56,527 bases of DNA from Streptomyces sp. SID8352 (lineage in GTDB: Bacteria; Actinomycetota; Actinomycetes; Streptomycetales; Streptomycetaceae). Location of the stretch: positions 1 through 56,527 of the forward strand of contig NZ_WWGX01000081.1 in assembly GCF_009862265.1 (NCBI RefSeq). The letters run 5' to 3'. Each line of letters starts with the position of its first letter. Positions within the stretch are counted from its first letter, which is position 1. Positions 8,423-17,440 of this stretch are shown here, in pieces. Below the pieces are notes generated by a model. It ran no database searches and was not told where the DNA came from. It saw nothing but the letters and a program-made list of their open reading frames with translations. The translations under genes were made by a program, and so were the position numbers.

Positions 8423-8468
8423 AAAAAACCCGCCCCGGTGCGTACGGGGGAACACGCACCGGGGCGGG
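8423..8468 (-). terminator. Rho-independent terminator of rpfA
   Basis: A perfect 15-base-pair stem (8429-8443 with 8454-8468, 10-base loop) is followed on the minus strand by six T residues (8423-8428). A true T-run terminator is uncommon in this window. It lies just after the leftward rpf gene. Confidence 0.92.
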
Positions 8469-8486
8469 GACTGGGGGAGCCGCGGC

Positions 8487-9275
8487 CTACTTGAGGTGGA
8501 GCTGCTGGCCCGGGTAGATCAGGTCGGCGTCCTCGACGATGTCGCCGTTGAGCTTGAAGAGCTTCGCCCAGCCGCCCTTGACGCCGTGGTCGGCGGCGAT
8601 GGAGCTGAGGGTGTCGCCCGCGACGACCCGGTACTCGCCGTTGCCCTTCTTGACCTTCTTGCCGGTCGGCGTGGTGACGGTCTTCTTGGCGGCCGGACGC
8701 TCGGCGGAGCGGGAGGACCGCTGCTCGGCGGAGCGCTCCGAGGTGCCCTGGGAGCGCTGCGGGGCGCTCTGGGAGGTGCCGGTGCTCTGCTTCTGGGTGC
8801 TCTGCTTCTGGGTGTTCTGCGAGGAGCCGGTGCCCTGCTGCTGCGTGCTCTGCGAGGAGCCGCCCTGGTTCTGCGGGGCGGTGGAGCCGCCACCGGTGTA
8901 CGCGGCACGGGACAGGCCGACGCCGCAGACCGGCCAGGCGCCCTTGCCCTGGCCCGCGAGCACCTTCTCGGCGATCGCGATCTGCTGCGCCTTGCTCGCC
9001 TGGTTGGCGGTGGCGGCGTACTGCGTACCGCCGTAGGCGGCCCAGGTGGAGGCGGAGAACTGCAGACCGCCGTAGTAGCCGTTGCCGGTGTTGATGGACC
9101 AGTTGCCACCGGACTCGCAGCGGGCGACGGCGTCCCACTCGGCGGCGGTGGCGGCGGAGGCGTTGCCGGCCGCCATCAGCGGGGCGGCGACAGCGGCGCC
9201 GGTGACGCCGGCGACGGCGATGACGCGGGTGGCCTTGGACGGGCGACGGTGCTTGCCCTTGCCGGAAAACAGCAT
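8487..9275 (-). CDS. rpfA: Secreted resuscitation-promoting factor (Rpf domain plus LysM)
   Basis: This 262-residue exported muralytic enzyme cleaves peptidoglycan during spore germination and growth. A signal peptide ends near NASA. The Rpf domain follows (EWDAVARCESGGNWSINTGN), with the catalytic glutamate in CESGG and the conserved GYYGGLQFS. A Gln/Ser/Thr-rich linker of about 80 residues leads to a C-terminal LysM peptidoglycan-binding domain (YRVVAGDTLSSIA to PGQQLHL). The ATG at 9275 has GAGGGG upstream. The leader holds a cyclic-di-AMP riboswitch, as known for S. coelicolor rpfA. A second Rpf gene lies directly upstream in the same direction but with its own promoter. Confidence 0.95.
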   Translation of the reverse strand: MLFSGKGKHRRPSKATRVIAVAGVTGAAVAAPLMAAGNASAATAAEWDAVARCESGGNWSINTGNGYYGGLQFSASTWAAYGGTQYAATANQASKAQQIAIAEKVLAGQGKGAWPVCGVGLSRAAYTGGGSTAPQNQGGSSQSTQQQGTGSSQNTQKQSTQKQSTGTSQSAPQRSQGTSERSAEQRSSRSAERPAAKKTVTTPTGKKVKKGNGEYRVVAGDTLSSIAADHGVKGGWAKLFKLNGDIVEDADLIYPGQQLHLK

Positions 9276-9284
9276 GGTTGATCC

Positions 9285-9450
9285 CCTCACCGACGCCTGC
9301 GAGGTGAGCTGTCGGGTTCGGGCCGGTTGAGTTGCCCGGCCGGGTTCCTCACGGAACTCGGCTCCACCCCTAGCCGCTCCGGCTCAACTGCCCGGTGCGG
9401 CGACTTACCTTGGGTCCCCCGCTCCTGCCTGCGGCGCTTGACGCGACGAC
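9285..9450 (-). promoter_or_regulatory. Cyclic-di-AMP riboswitch (ydaO-yuaA type)
   Basis: On the minus strand the rpfA leader contains, in order, the conserved core elements of the ydaO class: GGAGCGGGGGACCCA, GGGGTGGAGCC, then GGCCGGGCAACTC and CCCGAACCCGACAGC, ending CACCTCGCAGGCG. The last element lies 17 bases before the start codon, just ahead of the ribosome-binding site. This class binds cyclic-di-AMP, usually turning expression off. Edges are approximate. Confidence 0.93.
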
Positions 9451-9623
9451 TGTTCCCGGAGGGCCGCTGGCAGGATTCGGCGTTGCGGCAACCGGGGCCC
9501 GCGATGGCGAGCGGTCCTGACCGTAGCCACGCGCTCCGCGGATTTTCAAAGACGATCACGGCTTATGAGACCTATATCTCACGAGATCCAAATAGGACAT
9601 ACAGCCGCGAACCGTGACGTGAA
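9451..9623. other. Promoter region of rpfA
   Basis: Between the riboswitch and the next gene lies a patch that is A/T-rich for this genome (9540-9605). It contains the inverted repeat ATCTC-AC-GAGAT (9576-9587). The rpfA transcription start must be near here, giving a leader of roughly 280 bases. I could not fix the -35/-10 boxes. Confidence 0.5.
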
Positions 9624-10757
9624 CTAGCCTTGTCCGGGCTCCGATTCGCCACCGACGGCAAGCTCCTGACCGGGCAGGATGTAGTCCGGATCGGCACCCA
9701 CGACGTCCTTGTTCTCCTCATAGAGGGAGGACCATCCGCCGTCGACCCCGAGGGAGTCCGCTATGCCCCACAAACTGTCGCCCGGGCGGACGGTGTAGGA
9801 GGCGTCCACGGCGTCCCGGGCGGCGCTCCCGCCACGCGAGGCGTGACGGCCCGAGGAACCGTCGGCACGGTCGTCCACCGCGCCCTCGTCGGCGCTGCCG
9901 CCGCGGTGCCGCCCACCACCGGCCCCTTCCTCGCCGACGGAGCCCGAAGCATCCCCACCGGAGCCGGACTTGTCCGATTCACCGGACTCCGCCGCATTCG
10001 CCCCTCGGCCGGCCGCCTCCCCGGAGGAACCGGGGTCCGCGGAACCGGCGGCGCCGGACGCGGAGTCCCGTGCCGCTGCGGAATCGGATGACGTGCCGGA
10101 ATCGGGGGTTTCGTCCTGGTCGCCGGCCGACGTCCCGTCAGAGGTGGCCGACGGGGAGGGCGACCCGCTCTCCCGCCCGGACGGCGCCGGATCCTTCCCG
10201 CCGGACGGCCCGGACGTGCCGGAGGCGCCGGAAGAGGCGGAGGAGCCGGTGTCGGCGGAGGCGTCGGAGTCGGCGCCCTCCGCGCGGTCCGCCCCGGAGG
10301 CGTCCGAATCCTGGGACCCGCCCTCGTCCCCGGACCCGCCCCGGGACTTCCCGCCCTTGTCCGCCCCCTCGTCCGGGGAACCGCCCCCGCCGAGGCCCGC
10401 CTGCGGGCCGCAGGTCGGCCAGGCGGCGACGCCCCGGTCCGCGAGCAGCTTCTCGGCCACTCTGATCTGCTGGGCGCGGCTGGCCTGGTCGGGGCTGGGC
10501 GCGTACTGCGTACCGCCGTAGCCCTCCCAGTCCTCCTGGGAGAGCTGGAGGCCGCCGTAGTACCCGTTGCCGCCGTTCTGGCTCCATGCGCCGCCGGTCT
10601 CGCACTCCGCGACCCGGTCCCAGTTCGCGCCGTCGGCCGCGTGGGCGCCGGTGGCACCGAGCAGCGGAAGGGCGATGGCGGAGCCGGTCACTCCGGCCGC
10701 GACGACGAGCGCCGGGGCCTGGCGGGGGCGACGGTGACGACCGTTCCCGGAAAGCAT
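9624..10757 (-). CDS. Secreted Rpf-domain protein with long Ser/Gly/Asp linker and LysM
   Basis: This 377-residue paralogue of the neighbouring RpfA has a signal peptide ending ATGAHA and an Rpf domain (ANWDRVAECETGGAWSQNGG) with the catalytic glutamate in CETGG. About 200 residues of Ser/Gly/Asp/Ala-rich disordered linker follow, then a LysM domain (YTVRPGDSLWGIADSLG to YILPGQELAV). The ATG at 10757 is preceded by AAAGG; an upstream ATG at 10799 would put 14 basic residues before the signal peptide. The tandem location next to rpfA corresponds to S. coelicolor SCO3097-SCO3098. No riboswitch is visible upstream, so the two are controlled differently. Confidence 0.92.
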   Translation of the reverse strand: MLSGNGRHRRPRQAPALVVAAGVTGSAIALPLLGATGAHAADGANWDRVAECETGGAWSQNGGNGYYGGLQLSQEDWEGYGGTQYAPSPDQASRAQQIRVAEKLLADRGVAAWPTCGPQAGLGGGGSPDEGADKGGKSRGGSGDEGGSQDSDASGADRAEGADSDASADTGSSASSGASGTSGPSGGKDPAPSGRESGSPSPSATSDGTSAGDQDETPDSGTSSDSAAARDSASGAAGSADPGSSGEAAGRGANAAESGESDKSGSGGDASGSVGEEGAGGGRHRGGSADEGAVDDRADGSSGRHASRGGSAARDAVDASYTVRPGDSLWGIADSLGVDGGWSSLYEENKDVVGADPDYILPGQELAVGGESEPGQG

Positions 10758-10829
10758 GCGACTACCTTTCGCGAGACAGCGAGGGAAGCGGCGGAACAAC
10801 GGCTCTGCCGCCGCACATTGATCCGTGAA

Positions 10830-10859
10830 CGTATAGGCAGCCCATCACTTGTCACAAGT
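10830..10859 (-). promoter_or_regulatory. Promoter with palindromic operator for the second rpf gene
   Basis: On the minus strand TTGTGA (10852-10857) and TATACG (10830-10835) are separated by 16 bases and form a good housekeeping promoter about 70 bases upstream of the start. The -35 box lies inside the perfect palindrome ACTTGT-C-ACAAGT (10847-10859), so a repressor or activator site is likely. Confidence 0.6.
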
Positions 10860-10903
10860 TCATGCCGCACAGATCACACGGGGATCACGAAGCTGAACAG
10901 TTG

Positions 10904-12822
<1,919 letters not shown>

Positions 12823-12826
<4 letters not shown>

Positions 12827-13800
12827 CCCTCGGCCCCCCGGATGGCGTCGCGGTAGGCGCGGGAGGCGGCGCGCAGCGCGGCCTCGGGGTCGACGCCCTC
12901 GGCCTCGGCACGGGCGGCGAGGGACAGCAGCTCGTAGCCGACGCCCTCGCCCCGGGGCAGCGGCACGTCCAGGCCCGCCGTGCGCGCCCGGGAGGCCAGC
13001 TTGGCGGCGAGGGCCAGGGCGGGCTGGCCCATCGGCACGCCCTCGGTGACCGAGGTGCGCCGCTTCTCGACCGCCTTGGTGCGCAGCCAGTGCTCCCGGA
13101 CCTCCTCGGGGGTCGTGGCCGTCGCGTCCCCGAAGACATGGGGGTGGCGGTGGACGAGCTTGTCGACGAGGGTGCCCGCCACGTCGTCCACCGAGAACGG
13201 CTCCTCGGGGTGCTCCTCGGCGATCCGGGCGTGGAAGACGACCTGGAGCAGGACATCGCCCAGCTCCTCGCGCATCTCCTCGCGGTCGCCCTCCTCGATC
13301 GCATCGACCAGCTCGTAGACCTCTTCGAGGGCGTGCTTGGCCAGATCCTCATGGGTGCGCCGGGAGGACCAGGGGCACTCCACCCGGATGCGGTCCATCA
13401 CCTGGACGAGATCCAGCAGCCGGGCACCCGGCAGGTCGTAGGAGGCGGGGAGCAGCTCCAGCTCGGGCATCCGCACCCGCCCGGAGCCCGCGAGGCGGGC
13501 CAGGCCGTCGGTGAGGGCGGGCTCGCCCGCGCCGGTCGCCACGACCACCAGCGTGAGCCCGCCCGCGCAGGCGCCGACCAGCTCCTCGGCGTCCGGCGAC
13601 GCCTGCTCGACCTCGATGCCGGCCTCCCGCAGGTACGGGAGCTGCGGATGCGTCCCGTCGGCGCACAGCACGCGGTCGGCCGCGCGCAGCGCCTGCCAGG
13701 CGGGCCAGGAGAGCAGCCCGGGGGCGACACGGTGGCTGGTGGTGAGGAGGACGATGCGGCCCTCGGCGGGGGTGGTCTGGGGACTGGTCGCGTTCACCAT
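12823..13800 (-). CDS. mazG: Nucleoside triphosphate pyrophosphohydrolase MazG
   Basis: This 325-residue enzyme hydrolyses (d)NTPs to NMP and pyrophosphate, cleaning the nucleotide pool. The MazG domain begins around residue 145 (RIRVECPWSSRRTHEDLAKH). It carries the metal-binding helices EEVYELVDAIE and EELGDVLLQVVFHA, with the conserved EExxE and ExxD acids. The N-terminal 120 residues resemble a reduced tetrapyrrole-methylase-like domain, as in other actinobacterial MazG. The start at 13800 has only a weak ribosome-binding site; the frame is open to 13917. The P450 gene follows with a 4-base overlap, so the two are co-transcribed. Confidence 0.92.
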
Positions 13801-13904
13801 CAGAACGTAACCCACCCCGCCGACCGGCCCCCGGGTTGTCCACAGGCCCCGGTCCCGGCCGTCCACAGGCGCGGACCGACAGGCATACCGGCCACCGGTC
13901 GCCC

Positions 13905-13952
13905 GCCCGTCGGTCACCCCGCCCGTCGGTCACCCCGCCCGTCGGTCGCCCG
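13905..13952. repeat. Tandem repeat of 16-base units upstream of mazG
   Basis: Three adjacent 16-base units, GCCCGTCGGTCACCCC, lie at 13905-13920, 13921-13936 and, diverged in the last bases, 13937-13952. They are 105-150 bases upstream of the mazG start, between it and the lipoprotein stop, so they may overlap the mazG promoter. Confidence 0.75.
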
Positions 13953-14053
13953 GTACTTCGGTCACACCGAGGCGTCGGCCGCCCCGGGCCGTCGTCCGAC
14001 GCGCCCGGACCGTCCGGCGCGCCCCGGAATCCCCGGGGCGCCGGGCGGCGCCG

Positions 14054-14701
14054 TCACACCGGCTGCTCGGACCCCGCCGCCGTGACCTCGCGCAGCCACG
14101 GCGTCTTCGCGTCGACGCGCCCGCTGCGCTCCGCGTCCCAGGTGCCGTAGCGCGGGTTCATGTCGATGCCGAGCCGCTCGGACGCCTCGCTGAGCGCCTT
14201 CCAGAACTCCGGCCGGCCGGTGTCGGTGCCGAGGCTGCGCGCGAGCTTCTGGGCCTTGAGCTGGAGCAGGAGGCTGTCGTCGAGCCGTTCGGGGGCGATC
14301 CCGTACTGCTGGAGCCAGGCCGTCTCCAGCTCCTTCGCGCCGCCCGCCTGCTGCTCCATGCCGGCCCGCATCTGCTGGATCTCCTTGCGGGTGACGGTCA
14401 CGCCCGCCTCCTGGGCGGCGCCGTCCAGCACCCGGTCCAGGACCATGCCGTGCAGGGTGTCGCGGGTGAGGCTGCCGGTGCGGGCGAGGACCTGCCGGTA
14501 CTGCTCCTCGTCCGGCACGGCGGCCCGCTGCGCCTCGCGCACCTCGTCGACCCGGCTCTCCAATTGGGCCACGGTGATCCGCTGGCCGCCCACGACGGCC
14601 GCCGCACCCGGATGCGCGTCGTTCCCGCACGCGGTGAGCAGTGGTGCCGCGACGGCGATCGCGGCGGTGAGAAGGAGCGCGGTGCGACGGCGGCGGTGCA
14701 A
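14054..14701 (-). CDS. Lipoprotein with SurA N-terminal (foldase-like) domain
   Basis: This 215-residue exported lipoprotein has a basic n-region, a hydrophobic stretch and the lipobox LLTAC, so the mature protein begins at the cysteine. The rest (VVGGQRITVAQLESRVDEV, then helical segments to about residue 190) fits the SurA/PrsA N-terminal chaperone module. No PPIase domain is present. It is probably an extracytoplasmic folding helper. The start is a TTG at 14701 with GGGAGG five bases upstream; an in-frame GTG/ATG start would lie far upstream and spoil the signal peptide. The equivalent mycobacterial position holds another lipoprotein (lpqU). Confidence 0.87.
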   Translation of the reverse strand: MHRRRRTALLLTAAIAVAAPLLTACGNDAHPGAAAVVGGQRITVAQLESRVDEVREAQRAAVPDEEQYRQVLARTGSLTRDTLHGMVLDRVLDGAAQEAGVTVTRKEIQQMRAGMEQQAGGAKELETAWLQQYGIAPERLDDSLLLQLKAQKLARSLGTDTGRPEFWKALSEASERLGIDMNPRYGTWDAERSGRVDAKTPWLREVTAAGSEQPV

Positions 14702-14977
14702 GGAAACCTCCCGAGGAGATTGTGCGGCGGTGCACAAAGTCTTGCGATGATCGATGGTAGGCAGTGGGCAAGCTCTGGCCAACCCATTCGACCAACGATT
14801 CACGCCGACTTCGGGCACCGCCGGGTCCGGGCCGCCCCTTTCGGCGCATACCGGGCCGACCGGGAGCGAACGCCCCATCCCCCGCGCCGGGACCGCGTCG
14901 CAGTCCCCGGGCCGCCCTCCGGGCCCCCGCTCCCGCCGGGCGGCCGGCGCACCCGGCCCGGCCGCTGGAGGGCGGCT
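14702..14977. other. Intergenic region upstream of the SurA-like lipoprotein
   Basis: No gene is supported. The first 120 bases (14702-14820) are less GC-rich (for example TTGTGCGG, AAAGTCTTGCGATGATCGATGG) and should hold the lipoprotein promoter. The remainder is GC-rich spacer leading to the repeat hairpin at 14978. Confidence 0.5.
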
Positions 14978-15041
14978 GGGGTCTTTCGTCCGGATCAGGC
15001 CAGACCCCGCGAGCCCGGCATGATCCAAACGAGAGGCCCTA
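14978..15041 (-). repeat. Interspersed 3'-end repeat, copy 2 (complete hairpin)
   Basis: Arms 14979-14997 and 15021-15039 pair over 19 positions with two mismatches around a 23-base loop. On the minus strand the first three bases, TAG, are the stop codon of the kinase gene. The arm CTCTCGTTTGGATCA and the far arm GACGAAAGACCCC are shared with the copies at 71-119 and 22004-22037. It probably acts as the transcription terminator. Confidence 0.75.
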
Positions 15042-16568
15042 GCGCACCTGGCCCAGCCACTGGAGGGTCCGGCGGACCTCGGACGCCAGCGGGTGCCCGG
15101 GGCCGTGCAGCAGCTCCACGTCGTGCAGCAGCCGGGCCAGGGTCTCGTGGGCGGCGGCCCGGTCGCCGAGGGCGAGCAGCAGATGGCCGATCCGGCGGCG
15201 CACGTCGTGGGCGAGGTCCGGGTCCCCGGCCACGTAGCGGTTCTCGTAGTAGGGGAGCAGCGTGCGGTACTCCGCGAGGGCGGCGGCGGGCTCCCCGAGC
15301 TGCTCCAGGCACTGGGCGGCGTCGTAGCGGTGGCGCAGGGCCTGCGGGTCGGCGTGGCCGGCCTCGGCGGCCCGTTCGTCGGCGAGGCGGCGCAGCTCGG
15401 GCAGGGCGCGCCGGTACTGGCCGTCGTCCATGAGGGTGGCGGCGTACTGCTTGCGCAGGGTGCGCACGACCGGGGAGCGCTCGCCGTGCTGTTCGGCGGC
15501 GACGGGCAGGATGGCGCCCAGGATGTCGACGGCCTGGGTGATGAGGCCCTCCCCGAGGAGGCGCTTGACGTCGTCGACGGCGCGGGCGACGTCCGGTTTC
15601 CCGTCCCCGGCGGCGGGCGGCGCGGCGGCCGGGCGGGGCGCGGGGACGCGGGCCCGGTCGGGCCAGGGGGCGTGCGGGCGCAGGAAGGGCCGGGTGGGGT
15701 CCAGGGGCGCCCCGGTGGGGGTGGAGCGCGGGGGCAGCAGGGGGGCGAGGTGCTCGTAGACCTCCTGGGCGGAGGCGGGACGGTGCTGCGGGTCCTTGGC
15801 GAGCAGGCGCAGGACGAGGGTCTCCAGCGCCTCGGGGACCTCGGGCCGGACGCGGCGCACCGCGGGCGGCGGCTCGTACAGGTGCCGGTGGAGCACGCCG
15901 AGGGCGGTGGACCCGGCGAACGGCACGTCGCCGCTGAGCAGTTCGTGCAGCAGGACGCCGAGCGCGTAGAGGTCGGTGTAGGGGCCGACGGCGCCGCCCA
16001 TGGCCTGCTCGGGGGCCATGTAGGCGGGGGAGCCGATGGGCGAGCCGGTGTGGGTGAGGCGGGTGGTGTCGTTGTCCATGACGGAGGCGACGCCGAGGTC
16101 CAGGACGGTGAGCGTGCCGTCCTGCTTCACCATCACGTTCCGCGGCTTGAGGTCGCGGTGGATGATCGGCACGGCGTGCACGGCGCTCAGCACGGCGCAG
16201 AGCTGGGCGGCCACGGCGACCGCCCACTGCCACGGGTAGGGCTGGTGCTCCGCGAGGTGGTCGGAGAGGTCCGCGCCGTCGACGTACTGCATGACGAGGA
16301 ACAGCTCCTCGCCCTCGCTGCCCGCGTCGTGGACGGTGACCAGGCCGGGGTGGTCGACCTGCGCGGTCACCCGGCACTCGCGGGCGAACCGGCGGCGCAG
16401 CTCGTCCGCCTCCTGTCCGGCCACCTTGTCGGGGCGCAGCAGCTTCACGGCGACGCGCCGGTCGAGCCGCTGGTCGTACGCCGTCCAGACCTGGCCCATG
16501 CCGCCCTGGCCGATGACGGTGGACAGGGCGTAGCGGCCGGCGACGACACGGCCGGTCGCCCCGGTCAT
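15039..16568 (-). CDS. Serine/threonine protein kinase with C-terminal TPR-like region
   Basis: This is a 509-residue Hanks-type kinase. The glycine loop GQGGMG is at residues 20-25, with catalytic Lys42 in VAVKLL. HRDLKPRN follows, and the metal-binding motif reads DLG instead of the usual DFG (also found in some active actinobacterial kinases). GSPAYMAPEQ marks the activation segment end. The kinase domain ends near residue 275. A Pro/Ala linker leads to about 180 residues of helical, TPR-like repeats. No transmembrane helix is seen, so the enzyme is cytosolic or tethered by a partner. The start overlaps the upstream membrane-protein gene by four bases (ATGA). Confidence 0.92.
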   Translation of the reverse strand: MTGATGRVVAGRYALSTVIGQGGMGQVWTAYDQRLDRRVAVKLLRPDKVAGQEADELRRRFARECRVTAQVDHPGLVTVHDAGSEGEELFLVMQYVDGADLSDHLAEHQPYPWQWAVAVAAQLCAVLSAVHAVPIIHRDLKPRNVMVKQDGTLTVLDLGVASVMDNDTTRLTHTGSPIGSPAYMAPEQAMGGAVGPYTDLYALGVLLHELLSGDVPFAGSTALGVLHRHLYEPPPAVRRVRPEVPEALETLVLRLLAKDPQHRPASAQEVYEHLAPLLPPRSTPTGAPLDPTRPFLRPHAPWPDRARVPAPRPAAAPPAAGDGKPDVARAVDDVKRLLGEGLITQAVDILGAILPVAAEQHGERSPVVRTLRKQYAATLMDDGQYRRALPELRRLADERAAEAGHADPQALRHRYDAAQCLEQLGEPAAALAEYRTLLPYYENRYVAGDPDLAHDVRRRIGHLLLALGDRAAAHETLARLLHDVELLHGPGHPLASEVRRTLQWLGQVR

Positions 16569-17317
16569 CTGCCGCCCTCGCGCGGACCGTCGGCGGAGTC
16601 GTGCCGGCGGAGGTAGTCGCTGAGCTCGTCCAGCTCGGCGCGGACCTGGTCGATGCGGGCGGGCGCCCCGGGGGCGGCCGGGGGCTGCTGCGGCATCGGC
16701 GCGAGCGGGGCCATGGGGGCCGGAGGCGTCATCCGGGGCGGCGCGAACGGGTCCTGCGGCGGGGCGGACGGCACGGGGGTGTGCGGCGCGGGCGGCGTGC
16801 GGGGCGCGGCGGGCGCGGACACGGGGGCCGGGGCCGGGGGGTAGGGCGCGGCGGGCGCCGGGACGGCGGGGTGGCCGCCGGTCTGCGGGACGGTGGTGCC
16901 CGTGTACGGCCCGGCGGGGTGCGGGTAGCCGTAGGCCGGGGCGGCCGGGGCGGCCGGGGCGGGGCCGCCGTGGCGGAGCCGGTGGAAGTGGCGGACGTCG
17001 GCGGCCAGGTAGTAGGCGATGACGGCGACCATCGTGCCCAGCAGCAGGGCCATCCCGGACCATCCGGCGGCCGTGTGTATCTCGTCGCCGGGCTCCCGGC
17101 CGATCAGCACCAGCGCGACGCCGTCGGCGAGGAACGCGCCGACGAACAGGGACCAGTCCAGGGTCCGGCGGGTGACGATCGCCAGGCGCAGCATCGCCGC
17201 CCAGGCCAGCATGCCGATGCTGAACACCGCGACGGCCACGAACAGCACGCGCAGGAGGACCAGCCACCCCGTCGCGGGCGGCCGCTTCGTCGGCGGCGGG
17301 TAGCCGGGGCCGTGCAT
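16565..17317 (-). CDS. Membrane protein with Pro/Ala-rich tail, partner of the kinase
   Basis: This 250-residue protein of unknown function has three predicted transmembrane segments, at about residues 17-40, 53-70 and 84-105. A cytoplasmic tail of roughly 110 Pro/Ala-rich residues follows, and the protein ends in a short charged helix (DQVRAELDELSDYLRR). The ATG at 17317 has AGGAG five bases upstream. Overlap with the kinase start implies a two-gene operon. The protein may recruit the soluble kinase to the membrane or be its substrate, which is inference from position only. Confidence 0.78.
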   Translation of the reverse strand: MHGPGYPPPTKRPPATGWLVLLRVLFVAVAVFSIGMLAWAAMLRLAIVTRRTLDWSLFVGAFLADGVALVLIGREPGDEIHTAAGWSGMALLLGTMVAVIAYYLAADVRHFHRLRHGGPAPAAPAAPAYGYPHPAGPYTGTTVPQTGGHPAVPAPAAPYPPAPAPVSAPAAPRTPPAPHTPVPSAPPQDPFAPPRMTPPAPMAPLAPMPQQPPAAPGAPARIDQVRAELDELSDYLRRHDSADGPREGGR

Positions 17318-17440
17318 GGCTGCTCCTGGAACATGGGAGGGGGACGTACGTGTCGCGTCGAGCGTATAGGGCGACCCGGACAGGCGGCCCGGGGTTGTAC
17401 CGAACCGTTGTGGCACTGGTCATGTCCCGTGTCCCGGACG

